64,000 nucleotides of DNA from Xiphydria camelus. Lineage: Eukaryota; Arthropoda; Insecta; Hymenoptera; Xiphydriidae. The notes under the pieces were generated by a model. The model saw only the letters and a list, made by a program, of their open reading frames with translations. It was not told where the DNA came from and made no database searches. The stretch is taken from positions 20,238,439 through 20,302,438 of the forward strand of contig OY783192.1 in the NCBI GenBank assembly GCA_963678675.1. The letters run 5' to 3'. A program made the translations under genes and the position numbers. Positions 9,272 to 21,392 of this stretch are shown piece by piece (the stretch's first letter is position 1; every line of letters begins with the position of its first letter).

Positions 9272-11256
9272 CTATATGGGATATGTATTTATTCTTTGTT
9301 GAGAAGTGTTTAGTAAAGGTGGGGCGAGAGGAGGGTAAAGTGTTGACGGATTAGTTTCGGGTTGGGTTGAGGGTTGTTCGTTTGATTGGTGTTGAAGTGT
9401 TGTTAATTCGTGCTCTGCATGTGTTTCCTTGTGCTGTTGTTTGGTTTTTCCCAAATGCAATAATAGGTAGGTTACCGAGTCTCATATGGCGCCGAGTAGG
9501 TGGATGGACCATCCGTATATCGTATGTAGCGCATATCCATGTACGATGGTGTCCGCAATTAATTTAATTATTCTGAGTATAAATATTATTCCTAGGAATC
9601 CTGCGCTCGCTGTACCGAATGTTAAAAAGGTAGACCACATTTTGTTCCACGTATTTTCGGCTATTTTATGAATGGTGTTTTCATCTACAATAGAAAGTTT
9701 GATATTGACATTTCGTATTCTGCAATGTCTCTGCCGGTCATTCTCCTTGCAATATTGTTAATAATTGCTGGTTTTTCCGCCGGGAACATAATGTGATCTC
9801 TTAGTTTCTGCAGTTCCGCTGTCGTATATATTCCGCTTGTGGCTAGCGCGAGGCTGGATTTTTATACTTCCAGGTGGGTTTGGTTTCTGGTCCTAGTACT
9901 TGTTGTGCTTGTATTTCATCTAAATGTGGTGATGTTCTGTACCAATTGTTGTTTATGAGATACATTGGTGGGGTGCTAATTTATTGCATGTTTTCTGTGT
10001 GCCTACTCTCATTAGTATGTGTGTCCTTGGGGCTATGAAATACGTGTCATTCATATACCAAACTGGTAATTGATTATAACATTCCTTTGTATCTCTTATT
10101 GTTACTTCGACCGGTATGAATTTTATTATATGTATTACTTCGCCTGCTATTAGTGACATGTAACCCGTGCTTTTCATTGTTCTGAGAGCGAATTCGTCCG
10201 GGGATTGTAGTGCTATTGATAATGCGTTTTTGTTAATATTTTCCTTTCTAGATTACATTGCTTTAGCAACATGTCGTGGTAAATTTGAGTTAGTTGATTT
10301 CTGGTGTGTCTTTCTACGTAAATGAATTTTGAGTTGATGTAGGAAAACATATCTAGATCTTGTGTTGTGATTTTATTTGGTTTCGTTGGGTTATCTCCGT
10401 GTTGTGTCTCGTAGGTGATTAGCTTTGGATGTTCTGTTCTATAGTAGGTTGATCCGCATATTTTGAATGTACTTATTATTGAGTATATGAACGTGACTTC
10501 GCCATAGAAAACGGAAAATGTAGTTTTTTCGTTTAGTTCGTTAGGTTTAATCTTATCTGCTATCCCGTGGTATAACATTTGATATCGGTCGAATGTACAG
10601 TCATCTGTTGGATAATTATTCCAGAAAGTATATCCTCCTTCGTAGTCGACGCATGTCGTTGCTGTTAAGGAGCATTTTATTCCTGAGTTCAATATTATTT
10701 CCTTCGTGTTTAATTTTATGTTTGCTTCGTATTCAACTAGTGTAATTTTGATGTATCCGTCGACTACAACATTATCCCAGGTTCCTATAATGTCGGAATA
10801 AGATCCTCCGCTGCAACTCCTATCTGAATCCATCGTTCCGGCAAATGTAATGCTTCTTACTGTTGTGCTATTTACTTTAAAGTTTGTTATTAGTGTGCTC
10901 GTTTTCGTTGTCATTCCGGTGTTATGCATGGCCTCACAGTCGTTACGTGTTACAATATCTACATAACTTAGTTGTCCACCCTGGATTAGACCAGTGTGGG
11001 AGTGTATGCCGCAGTGGTGTATAGTGCGAAAGATTTCAACTTTACATTGTATAATTTTAGTGTTTAAAAATTCCTTGATTTGATACAATTGAATTTGTGT
11101 TTTCGTTATATTAGGTTCCGTTGTAGGTATGTCGCATTTTTCGATTTTTAACATTGAATGTGTAGCTACATTTGATTTGCTTGTTCCGCAGTCATACCCT
11201 ATAATAGCGTTGCTTCCTGTTATTAGGTATATGTGAATTAACAGTTGAAGAATCAT
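9272..11256 (-). pseudogene. env: Envelope glycoprotein, chuvirus-like, several frame breaks
   Basis: About 660 codons in all. An open stretch of 347 codons (11256-10213) starts with a hydrophobic signal-like segment (MILQLLIHIYLITG) and holds many Cys (DCGTSKSN, KIEKCDIP, HHCGIHSH, DRSCSGGSYSD, CSLTATTCVDYEGG). It continues in other frames past about 10250 (9953-10177, then 9700-9950) to a transmembrane segment near 9560-9640 (GFLGIIFILRIIKLIADTI) and a polar cytoplasmic tail ending at the TAG at 9272. A TGA at 9482-9484 stands where the reading suggests Trp. The Cys pattern and the membrane-proximal part look like the glycoproteins of chuviruses (Jingchuvirales), which are known as captured env genes in insect LTR elements, and not like the baculovirus F-type env of Drosophila gypsy. 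It is a broken old copy. The family call is from memory of the pattern, not from a search. Confidence 0.75.
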
Positions 11257-11343
11257 TGTTGTTGAATGTGTTTGTTGTTGGTCAACCTGAAATGAAGATG
11301 GGGTTTATATATCCTTGTTCTTATTGTTAATTTTGGTCTGGTT

Positions 11344-12381
11344 TTATGTGTGATATTCGCAATCTCTATTGATGTGGACTATTTTTGCATTTTTCTTAAT
11401 TCTAATTTTTACATTTGTTTTATTTATAATTTCTAAGACTTCATGTGGTCCTGTATATTGCTCACCAAATTTTCCTGATTTAATTCCTTTTAATAGGAAT
11501 ACATAATCGCCTACTTTGAAAGTTTGAGGATTGATTTTTCTATCGTAATATTTCTTTGACTTGAATTTTGAACTTATAAGTTTTTCTTTAGCTACTTCTT
11601 GGACATCATGTAATCTTGTTACTAAGTCAATTAAATATCCGTCATAGGTCTTTATTTGTTCGTTGTCGCAAATAGGATCATTAGATAGCAATCTTGCTAA
11701 TTGTCCAAAAACTAGTTCGAACGGCGTATGATCAGTGCCTTCATGTATGCTTGTGTTGTAAGCAAAAGTCGCGAGTTCCAGCCAATCATCCCATTCTGTG
11801 TCGTTATTGACAAAATGTTTAAGGTATTCTACTAGAACGTGGTGTGATCTTTCGAGTGATCCGTTTGATTGAGGATGGAATGCAGTGGTTTTAAATTGTT
11901 TAATTCGAAATCGTTTTGCTAATCTTTTTAACAATCCACTTAAGAAATTTGTACCTTTTGATCGGTTAGGACTGCTTTTGGAGCACCAAACACACATATA
12001 AAACGTTTTACAAGAGCATCTGCTATTATAGGCGCTGTTGCGTTTGGTAATGGTATGGCAATGCAATATTTTGTTAAATTATCTTGAATTGTTAGAATGT
12101 ATTCATTATAATTTTTTTATTTTGGCATAGGGCCAACTACATCCATAGAAATTTTGTCAAAAGCTCGACCGGGTGTATCCGTAATAATCATGGGATTTTT
12201 TGTTTTGACTCTTCTTAACTTTTTTAATTGACAACTTAAACATTGTTGAATGAAGTTTTGAACATCTACTTTAAGGTTTTCCCAATAATATTTTTGTCTA
12301 ATTCTTTTGTATGTTTTTGTGACACCTTTATGACCTCCTATTGCTGAGGCGTGGTTTTTTTCTATAATATTTTTCCTGTCT
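11344..12381 (-). pseudogene. pol: Integrase catalytic core and C-terminus (env gypsy)
   Basis: Minus-strand frames give the zinc-binding CLSCQ pair, the core with the first Asp (ISMDVVGPMPK), the second (VLTDQ) and the Glu (HPQSNGSLERSHHVL), then the C-terminal GPY/F-like part (VGDYVFLLKGIK... QYTGPHEVLEIINK). Damage: a TAA at 12117-12119 after MPK and a frameshift just after VLTDQ near 11960. The zinc-binding His pair and the region before it lie beyond the TTAA-flanked insertion at 12386-13110. The HPQSNGSLERSH signature is typical of errantivirus integrases. Confidence 0.9.
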
Positions 12382-12385
12382 TTAA

Positions 12386-13110
12386 GGGGGTATTACTGTC
12401 TAGACGCTTGTTTTTAATGTAATTTTTAGGAATTAATTTTGCGAAAACTATCAAACCTACAGAGTGCCGGGGTTTTTGACGCATAATAAGACATGTTTCA
12501 ACTAACAATACAAATTTTAATAAAACATTTTATTGGAATCTGTACAAGTTATGCGCTGTTATGCAAATCGTGGCGTGAGACGCTCGTCCAATCGGGCGAC
12601 CATATTGTGGCGGTCCTAATCGTCTGAGAGAGAAGAACAAATTTTTTTTAATCTATATGAATGCAGTTATCGTCTGAACTAGAACTAAGTAGGTACGAAA
12701 TTTTTTATCGCTATCGCAGCTGTTTGAAGATTAAAGTTTAATTTTCCCGAAAAATTGTCAACTAAAACATGAGAGCAGGGCTAAAATATTCAAGCTGTCG
12801 GTATTATTCTAGTTCAGACCATAGGTGAAGGTTCCCTCGAAATATGTGCAAAACCAGAAGTCAATCGGTCCAATAGTTTTTGAGAAAAACGTGCGCCCGA
12901 CTTGAAAAATGTCGTTTCGAGAAAAACGCGTTTAAAGTTGATGACTACCTGCTGCATCCCAACGCACCGCAGCCTTTAAGCCTCTGTAATTATAGGAGTT
13001 CTACGAATTTCAAATTAGTATTTTTGAGACACATTCTCAAACTCCCAAATTATAAGAAAATGCAAGAAAAAAAAATCGAATTTTTGAAGCGTCTAGACAG
13101 TAATACCCCC
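12386..13110. mobile_element. TTAA-flanked DNA element, 725 bp
   Basis: Both ends carry a 24 bp inverted repeat beginning GGGGGTATTACTGTCTAGAC, flanked by TTAA at 12382-12385 and 13111-13114. Removing it with one TTAA restores the integrase reading frame. TTAA duplication points to the piggyBac or Kolobok superfamily. It has no transposase. The 86-codon ORF at 12880-13140 runs across the right end and is not a gene. Confidence 0.88.
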
Positions 13111-13114
13111 TTAA

Positions 13115-14180
13115 TAGGTGGATGCTTAATTATTCCATGACAAATTATTATTCTTGTTTGTGATCCTTGAAAAGCAATATTGAGTTGTGTTTTAATATCT
13201 ATCCATGGAATTTTAAGGATTTCTTTTGTTTTTGCAATACTTAGTGACCGTAGTTTTAATTGGTCAGCTTTTTCACGTAAACTTTGAATTATACTGTTAA
13301 TATTATTGAAAGTAGTTGTTAGTGATTGTTTTTCAATTCCTTCTATTGGTAAAGCAATATGAAAACAGTGTCCTTTCTGTATTGAATTAGCATATCCAAC
13401 TTGAAGATTTTTAAATTTAGGTAATTGATTCTTTTCTGCGAATGATCTCGAGCCTTCGTCTCGTGGATCACCGTTGCTTGTTATAAAGTATGCATAATTA
13501 TCTTTCCTCATCCCCAAATTTGATCTTTGGTTTCAGCAAAATTTGAGTTTAACTGATTTTCTTTTTCAACTTGATGTAATTCTTTTGTATCATTGTAATT
13601 TGAAATTAATGATTCTAAGCTATCAGTGATTGATTCGTTATCAGAAATTATATTACCGTCCCCTCGTCTACGGGTTGTATAAGGTCTAAGTCGTCGTCAG
13701 TCATTTTTTGTATACTGTCGGGTTCATATTCTGGAATATTTTCTTTTATTCTTTTATTCCTTCTGGGTTTTATGGTAATGGAATCTGTTTGTATATTAGA
13801 TGATTCAGTAATATTTGATTTTTTTGCTTTAACTTGATTTTGAATTCTTTTACTTCTTCGAGGATTTGAATCTTTTTGAACTATATTGACATGTTTAAAA
13901 TCAATAGGATTGGTATGGATTTGAGCTTCTACTACAAATGTTTCCGATGGAGATTCTAATAATTCTTCTTCTGTGAAGGGTATACAATCTCTATTTGTTC
14001 TTTCTGAATTTTCTTCATTAAATGGTTTTTTCTGATTTACAGTTAAAATTGGATTTCTCTGGATAAAGCATCTGCGTTAACGTTTGTTTTTCCTACTTTA
14101 TGTACTACATCAAATTCATATTCAGCAAGTTTAACTCTCCAATTTGAAACACGAGAACAAGGGTCTTTAGATTTTTGAAA
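13115..14180 (-). pseudogene. pol: Linker between RNase H and integrase (env gypsy)
   Basis: The 13115-13517 segment reads as the tether between RNase H and integrase seen in errantivirus Pol (IALPIEGIEKQSL... KEILKIPWIDIKTQLNIAFQ... RIIICHGIIKHPP). Upstream (13520-14180) the frame is broken several times, with Lys/Glu/Asn-rich coding-like remnants and the end of RNase H (DPCSRVSNWRVKLAEYEFDV, then a NADALSR-type motif). Confidence 0.7.
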
Positions 14181-14417
14181 TCAAACTAATGGTTTATGGT
14201 CCGTGACTAATGTGAATTTTCTTCCGTATAAGTATGGTCGAAAATGTGTGACGCTATAAATTATTGCAAGAGCTTCTTTCTCGTAAGTATCGTATCTTTT
14301 TTCACAATCTGTTAATACTCTAGAGGTGTACGCGATGGGTCGATCTTTTCCTATCGGTCCTTGCGATAAAATTCCGCCTATATTGCATACCCTGAAGCAT
14401 CTGTTGTAATTATAAAT
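14160..14417 (-). pseudogene. pol: RNase H domain, split by insertion (env gypsy)
   Basis: Shows TTDASGYAI, GGILSQGPIGKDRPIAYTSR, the catalytic Glu region (YDTYEKEALAIIYSVTHFRPYL) and TDHKPLV. There is a 2-base insertion between GYAI and GGIL, and a TGA at 14181-14183 where the family has Trp after TDHKPLV. The upstream end stops at the 14418 breakpoint and picks up at 24863 with the end of the RT (DFTKPF). Confidence 0.88.
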
Positions 14418-14419
14418 CT

Positions 14420-14982
14420 CCAAAAAAGATTTGAAATCAATTAAGATCGCCATGTTCAAGATTTATGTATTAAAAGTAAAAGGCATCATTTGAAAGGAAA
14501 ATTATTGTAAATCAAGTTACTAAAAAATTCGACAAAAAAAATTTATAAAAAAATTTTAATAAAAAAGAACTTGCCGCGTTTAAGTTTTCATATTTTCTCC
14601 ACTATGCCGAATAATTGGTAGTGCTTGGACGGTGCTAGAGTGATTCATAAATTGCACTGCCGAAGTCAAATTCAGAGAAATTCAGAAGGCCCCCGCCTGA
14701 TCGGTTTCCCGTATGACATTCGGTGTACTGGTGGTATCATATAAGTGTATGAATTTATTTAAAATCATAAGTGCATAAACATCGAGTATAATTCTGTCTG
14801 GATTTTTTATTTGGAAGGAAAAAACGCGGCAAGTTCTTTTTTATTAACATTTTTTATAAATTTTTTTAGTCGAATTTTTTAGTAACTTGATTTACAATAA
14901 TTTTCCTTTCAAATGATGCCTTTTACTTTTAATACATAAATCTTGAACATGGCGATCTTAATTGATTTCAAATCTTTTTTGG
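14420..14982. mobile_element. Foldback element with about 175 bp inverted arms
   Basis: Left arm 14420-14598 (CCAAAAAAGATTTGAAATC...) is nearly identical in inverse to 14815-14982. The roughly 215 bp centre is unique and includes a short piece with CACTGCCGAAGTCAAATT at 14658, a landmark of the dispersed module, in minus orientation. It is non-coding and forms one end of the composite insertion. Confidence 0.8.
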
Positions 14983-15376
14983 AAAGAATTTTACGTATCA
15001 ATTTTTGTTGGCACTGAATGAACGCCGCCTTTTTTTTTTACAGAGGATCTGTTTTTGTGGGGGGATTTGACTACTTTTTGGAATTTAATCTTGAGAAAGA
15101 TACGTACATGTAGCAGAAAAGCTTTTTATTACCACAAAACTAAAGTCTCACATTTTATACCCATACGAGCCAATTAATTATAACCACGTTACTTTTGATT
15201 TATTCTCATGATATTTTGAAAGGGATTTATAGACTAGAGAGCCCTTATATTTTTCACTTTGCCTTAGTATTTTGGAGAAATAAAACATATACCGCTTTCG
15301 AATGTACAGACCATCGGATTTCTCTTATATTTTGGTCGTCTACAGAAATCCATGAAGACATTTTACCTTGAACTCT
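14983..15376. other. No recognisable gene
   Basis: AT-rich, no family recognised, up to the assembly gap. Confidence 0.45.
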
Positions 15377-15576
15377 NNNNNNNNNNNNNNNNNNNNNNNN
15401 NNNNNNNNNNNNNNNNNNNNNNNNNNNNNNNNNNNNNNNNNNNNNNNNNNNNNNNNNNNNNNNNNNNNNNNNNNNNNNNNNNNNNNNNNNNNNNNNNNNN
15501 NNNNNNNNNNNNNNNNNNNNNNNNNNNNNNNNNNNNNNNNNNNNNNNNNNNNNNNNNNNNNNNNNNNNNNNNNNNN
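15377..15576. other. Assembly gap (200 N)
   Basis: Exactly 200 unknown bases, probably a placeholder length. Confidence 0.99.
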
Positions 15577-15708
15577 ATGACGTCATTTTAACATCGCAAA
15601 GACGGCTTAATTACACATCCACACGACGTCAGACGAATCACGTCATAATGACGTTCTACCGTACGTTGTGATGACGTAAAAAATGACGGTTCTAAAAGGT
15701 TAGGTCTG
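15577..15708. repeat. TGACGT-rich segment
   Basis: Repeated ATGACGTCA, CACGTCATAATGACGT and GTGATGACGT-type words. A similar run occurs at 20738-20900, so these may be two parts of one transposon end family. Confidence 0.45.
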
Positions 15709-15709
15709 A

Positions 15710-15930
15710 CATACACCCGGCGTCTCGGATTATGTCGCTGGTGACTTTTTTTAAGTGTCATTTTTAAACGTACTAACCAATGAACAATTAATTCTCATGC
15801 CCTCATTAGCTACGGTAGTGTCTATTCTCGTTAATAAAAGCATGAGAATTGATTAATCATTGGTTAGTACGTTTAAAAATAACATTAAAAAAAAGTCACC
15901 AGCGACAGAATCCGAGACGCCGAGTGTATA
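15710..15930. mobile_element. MITE with about 95 bp inverted arms
   Basis: The left arm (ATACACCCGGCGTCTCGG...) and the right arm ending CCGAGACGCCGAGTGTAT pair along almost their whole length, including GTCGCTGGTGACTTTTTTT and AAACGTACTAACCAATGA. The central loop is about 45 bases. Confidence 0.85.
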
Positions 15931-16189
15931 TCTTCATCGTGAGCGGTCACCCATCCTACTAGAGAGAGAGTGTCCGCATTTTTCGCTGCTTAACTTCGTT
16001 GATCGGTCGGTGTCCTTGAGTCCTCATCTGCTGCACGCTTCTGTGGTTAAGAATATTATTACTATGTATTAGTGTTTGTTTGGGAGCCGTGCGATCGTTG
16101 GTAGATCTCCGCGGGGTCGTAAATCCCGCAGACACTCGCTCGTGACACGACTACTGGCCAAACATACCGCTAGGCGGATTTTGAGAATT

Positions 16190-16270
16190 CCACGGTGAAT
16201 TGAGTTCGACGCGTGGTGAAAAGGAGCGAGACCGAGCGGTTAATGGAATGATTCGAAACTGCACTCACTA
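16190..16270 (-). repeat. LTR-like fragment, left part (family copy F2)
   Basis: Ends in GCACTCACTA, matching 6627-6636. It is continued at 19534 after the 3.26 kb palindrome, with ACTA on both sides (16267-16270 and 19534-19537), so the palindrome appears to have entered this repeat with a 4 bp duplication. Confidence 0.45.
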
Positions 16271-19200
16271 TACCGTATGTCCAATGGCTAGTCGAGCAGG
16301 TGCAGCGACCTGAATTTTCCTGAAATTTGACTTCGGCAGTGTTTTAGTTAGAGTTGGCTTTGGAAGATGGCGCTACGTATGAGCGAAATATTTGAAATGG
16401 TAAAAGCGGGAGATCGAAGTGTAACCTCAAAATTGTGAATGTTTAAATAATGGTGAGTAATTGTTTGAAACGATAAGACATAATAATTATGGTTTCTTTT
16501 CGATGTTCAACCAAATAACACGACTGATACCTAATTGCAGAGAGAAACTGATGCGACTGGCAGTCGTGGAGGAAGGGGCTACCGTCAACGTGGTCCTCGC
16601 CAGAGTGGTCGAGCTGTGCCTCGGCGACGAAAGGTGCAATTGAAATGAAATTAAAGTCTGAGCACAAGGTGAAAATTGGAAGGCATGGAAAGACAACGCG
16701 GCAGAGTCGTTGACAGAAGGAGTGTGAGTGAAGTGCGAAAGAAAAGTGCAGTGACGCCAAAAAACCATGTGGAAGACAGTGACGAATAGCAGCAGCAGCT
16801 GTTCGACACTGCTCAATTCCGCACCAGCTCCTGAATGATATCTCGCCGATCGCGATACGCAGCCGCTCCTGTGGGCAATGATTCCAGATACTCGAGTCGT
16901 AGTCGCAGCAAGGACAGCAGCAGCAGCAGCAGCATCGACGGCAGGGGCACAATTGTAAAGCGAAGACAGTCCAAGACCGACCCGGATAGCTGTAAGAGAA
17001 AGACGCATCGGCGGAAGCAAGACTTGCAATGAGAGTGTAGTAAAAGGAAGAAGAAAAATAACAGAGACGAGATGATGAGACGGAGGAGGAAGTCGTCACC
17101 ACGAAGAGTTCCTGAAACGGTACCAGTACTAGCAACGTGCGAAGAGTTCAAGAGAACGGGCCGTCTACACCCAGTCGCAAATCATGCCGAGTTCATGTGA
17201 CACCCGACAGCGGCATCACGTCAGGAGTATGAACGGTGGAGAAGAACGGGAGCCTCGCTGAAAAAGGAAGGAGCAGTGTTGGCGGTGGCGGTGACAGCCC
17301 GGATCATGAGCAAAGGCTGAAGAACCTTGAGCGTTTTGCTCACGGTGCCGCAGCTAATCTCGATCACAATGAATTCTTCCAACTAGAGGCGGTTTCTGTA
17401 TCGCTCGTCGCCGTTGACCCTTTCCCTCTTAATCCTTGTATATAATGCATCTGTGATTCCTTGAAGTATATTTTTATAATATTAAGTTTGATCTCTGAAA
17501 CCCTTTCATCTTTCCTATTGTAACACTCTCGTAACCATACGATCCGATTATTTTATATTTATAAGGTTTTATCAGCTTTACGTTATTCCTCGTTATTTTC
17601 GTTATTTAACCTTGCATTTATAAATTATTACTGATGGATTATTAATAAATTAATTAATGAAAGTGACTCTACTGGCTTGTGCTATTTTTCTCGTCTCGTA
17701 TTTCCTTCCATAAGATATTTTAATAAATGTGCCCCTTCGATCTTTAAGAGTTTAGTTGAAATAAGCAAGACGGATAGTGGACAGAGTTTAGGCATTAGGA
17801 GGCATACTCTTAGACCTTGATGTCGAATAACATAATAACGGAATGAACGAAATCGGCGAGATACATCTGAAACGGTTTTAAAGCTAATTTTATGAATGAA
17901 GAAATTCTTATAAATCATGATTACACGAAATCCTGTCCCGCTGATTGTGACATCTTTTATGCCTAGACTCTGTCCACTATCCGTCTTGCTTATTCCAACT
18001 AAACTCTTAAAGATCGAAGGGGAACATTTATTAAAATATCTTACGGAAGGAAATACGAGACGAAAAATAGCGCAAGCCAGTAGAGTCACTTTCATTAATT
18101 AATTTATTAATAATCCATCAGTAATAATTTATAAATGCAAGGTTAAATAACGAAAATAACGAGGAATAACGTAAAACTGATAAAACCTTATGAATATAAA
18201 ATAATCGGATCGTATGGTTACGAGAGTGTTACAATAGGAAAGATGAAAGGGTTTCAGAGATCAAACTTAATATTATAAAGATATACTTCAAGGAATCACA
18301 GATGCATTATGTACAAGGATTAAGAGGGAAAGGGTCAACGGCGACGAGCGATACAGAAACCGCCTCTAGTTGGAAGAATTCATTGTGATCGAGATTAGCT
18401 GCGGCACCAGTGTCGGCGTAAATCGATTACGATAACTGCTTCGAGTCACGTTCACTTTTTATCCAAAACGCTCAAGGTTCTTCAGCCTTTGCTCATGATC
18501 CGGGCTGTCACCGCCACCGCCAACACTGCTCCTTCCTTTTTCAGCGAGGCTCCCGTTCTTCTCCACCGTTCATACTCCTGATGTGATGCCGCTGTCGGGT
18601 GTCACATGAACTCGGCATGATTTGCGACTGGGTGTAGACGGCCCGTTCTCTTGAACTCTTCGCACGTTGCTAGTACTGGTACCGTTTCAGGAACTCTTCG
18701 TGGTGACGACTTTCTCCTCCGTCTCATCATCTCGTCTCTGTTATTTTTCTTCTTCCTTTTACTACACTCTCATTGCAAGTCTTGCTTCCGCCGATGCGTC
18801 TTTCTCTTACAGCTATCCGGGTCGGTCTTGGACTGTCTTCGCTTTACAATAGTGCCCCTGCCGTCGATGCTGCTGCTGCTGCTGCTGTCCTTGCTGCGAC
18901 TACGACTCGAGTATCTGGAATCATTGCCCACAGGAGCGGCTGCGTATCGCGATCGGCGAGATATCATTCAGGAGCTGGTGCGGAATTGAGCAGTGTCGAA
19001 CAGCTGCTGCTGCTGTTCGTCACTATCTTCCACATGGTTTTTTGGCGTCACTGCACTTTTCTTTCGCACTTCACTCACACTCCTTCTGTCAACGACTCTG
19101 CCGCGTTTTCTTTCCATGCCTTCCAATTTTCACCTTGTGCTCAGACTTTAATTTCATTTCAATTGCACCTTTCGTCGCCGAGGCACAGCTCGACCACTCT

Positions 19201-19533
19201 GGCGAGGACCACGTTGACGGTATCCCCTTCCTCCACGACTGCCAGTCGCATCAGTTTCTCTCTGCAATTAGGTATCAGTCGTGTTATTTGGTTGAACATC
19301 GAAAAGAAACTATAATTATTATGTCTTATCGTTTCAAACAATTACTCACCATTATTTAAACATTCACAATTTTGAGGTTACACTTCGATCTCCCGCTTTT
19401 ACCATTTCAAATATTTCGCTCATACGTAGCGCCATCTTCCAAAGCCAACTCTAACTAAAACACTGCCGAAGTCAAATTTCAGGAAAATTCAGGTCGCTGC
19501 ACCTGCTCGACTAGCCATTGGACATACGGTACA
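16271..19533. mobile_element. 3.26 kb near-perfect palindrome (foldback)
   Basis: Left arm 16271-17794 and right arm 17959-19531 are inverted copies with roughly 1% differences by eye. Paired positions sum to 35802 in the outer part and about 35755 inside an indel, because the right arm has 47 extra bases near 18411-18463. The loop is about 165 bases. Each arm starts TACCGTATGTCC and carries the dispersed module, then a GTGAGTAAT splice-donor-like site (about 16450), a TTGCAG acceptor (about 16540), an RG-rich frame (SRGGRGYRQRGPRQSGRA), CAG repeats and a Ser/Arg-rich frame (SRYSSRSRSKD). All frames are broken. The long minus-strand frames in the arms look like reading of CAG repeats on the wrong strand. 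No protein family is recognised. Confidence 0.8.
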
Positions 19534-20110
19534 ACTAATGATATATTTGAAATAACGGAATACAGGTGATGCCGATTAACCGTGGTTGCAACTGACTGTT
19601 TCGAATGCACTTAAATATAACTGATGTACACTTAAGAGAATAGCGGAGTAAGTTGAAGGACTTACGACCTGAATGCGCTGGATAGACTGGCAGACTGAGG
19701 CACTGATCCTATGCTGACTGAGGCACGTTTGCACATTAAAGGAGATACATTCAGTAGCGGTTTATATACAGAGAAACTAATAGCTAAGTGGGGATAGCGT
19801 GGGTAACGCGGTACACGCTAATTGGTTGGATGGGAGTGGCTATCGACGCGTCTCGCTTGGCCAGGAAAGTGATGAACTCCCCTGGTAAGGAGGGTACAAC
19901 TTCGTAGTATTCCGAAAGGGCTGATGAAGATTCCGAAGAAGTGCAAATGCGTTCCGTACTTGGAATTTCGCGTGACGTATTACATATCGTTCGGGGAAAC
20001 AAGCTAATGTGTGTGGCTAAAGGATAATCCCTTTTGGAAGACTTCGAGGTTCGAGGGTCCGGATATGCGCGGTAATTAAGCTATACCTGGATGCGTGGTC
20101 TCAGCTCAAC
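19534..20110 (-). repeat. LTR-like fragment, right part (family copy F2)
   Basis: Contains GGGGATAGCGTGGG (about 19790) next to CGGTTTATATACAG (about 19758), which on the minus strand is a TATATAAACCG TATA-like box. The same pair recurs at about 31890-31940. Confidence 0.5.
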
Positions 20111-20700
20111 GGATATCATTAGAATGGACTACTAGTACAGGAATAGATACGATTCGCGGAATATACCCTTCGTTTTACCATCGGAATTAACCCAAGTGTC
20201 GCGTTACTACTAATTTCTAAGAACTGATATTAATGCGTATAAATTCCGACCAACGTTTGTCGGAACAGTGTTCATATGAAGTTTGATGAATAAATGTATA
20301 TTATTTTTCAATAAGAAAGAGCTTGAATAAATAAGATTTTATAATTGTATTATTCTTTTCTCAACATTTTTCTAAATTTATGATTGTATCTTTTGATAAA
20401 TATTCTTGCATAGACGAAAATTGATACTAATATCAATTTGCGTCTATGCCAGAAATAAATAATAAATAAATAAATATAAATAAATAAATACATAAATAAT
20501 TATATGAATGTTTAATCATCCTACATTAATTGATTGTCTTTCATTTACTTTAATAATCTGTGCTTTTTAATAAATAGTATAGTTTATAAATTGCTCAACA
20601 TACTCTGGAGACTAAATGAAATAATTTATTGATTTAATAATTGAACAAATTACAATTTTTGTCCATTTATTCATAAATAAATTTTCAAGCCTATATATGC
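20111..20700. other. No gene; one 42-base hairpin
   Basis: AT-rich with AAATAAATA runs near 20455-20510. At 20408-20449 GCATAGACGAAAATTGATA is followed after four bases by its inverse with one mismatch. Confidence 0.5.
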
Positions 20701-20737
20701 AGGAGACGGAAATTTTTCTAAGTCTTGTTCGTCATTA

Positions 20738-20900
20738 AAAATGACGGAAAAGTTCCGTCAAAAAGACGTTGAATTTTGACGTCCAAGGTACGTCATAAAT
20801 ATGACGTCCCTGTGACGTTAATATTACGACACTGACGTCTGAAACCCTATACTGACTAAAAAATGACTTCTGAGACGTTATTCTAACATCAGTGTGCTAC
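20738..20900. repeat. TGACGT-rich segment
   Basis: Words such as AATGACGG, GACGTTGAATTTTGACGTC, TACGTCATAAATATGACGTC and TGACGTTA recur at short intervals. It resembles 15577-15708. Confidence 0.45.
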
Positions 20901-20908
20901 CTGGGTAT

Positions 20909-21165
20909 ATATCGTCCCCTTCATGCAAAAAGTCACTAACTAACATATTTTGTAAAATTCACCTAACTGGACCTAGTAACTTAATTTTATTAAATCTTTA
21001 AATGGTAAAACTCACTAAGTGCTAAATGCGTTGGCAGTGAGCATGCGCGCATCATAAAAAGTCATTAACCGAAATATAATACCGATATTATAGAGCAGAA
21101 ACTACCTACTAAGTCAGTTGATGATAAATGTTAGTTAGTGACTTTTTGCAGGAAGGGGACGATAT
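20909..21165. mobile_element. MITE with about 38 bp terminal inverted repeats
   Basis: ATCGTCCCCTTCATGCAAAA... at the left matches, inverted, TTTTTGCAGGAAGGGGACGAT at the right, with the shared inner word AGTCACTAACTAACAT. It is non-coding. Confidence 0.85.
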
Positions 21166-21392
21166 GTTGTTATATATATTAACTCGAGACGTTGGAATAG
21201 TTTTAAGAAATCCTTTTCCATGCACCGCTGAAATTTCGTCCTTACTCGTAAGTAAATTTAATTAAATTATTACTACATCATTTACAGCTTCGATGCTGAC
21301 TTTACGACTCATTTCAGTCCGAGTAGAACATTAATTGCAAATATCATCATAAACATGCCAATGCGAATAAAAATCATCTATTAACTGTTGCA

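Noticed and set aside
12880..13140. Small gene in the TTAA element
   Set aside because: The frame crosses the element's right end into integrase sequence and has no recognisable protein.
16443..17151. Long minus-strand ORFs in the left palindrome arm (and their twins at 18651-19359)
   Set aside because: They translate CAG-repeat and Ser/Arg-rich sequence on the wrong strand (runs of Cys, Leu and Ser), overlap each other in several frames and match no family.
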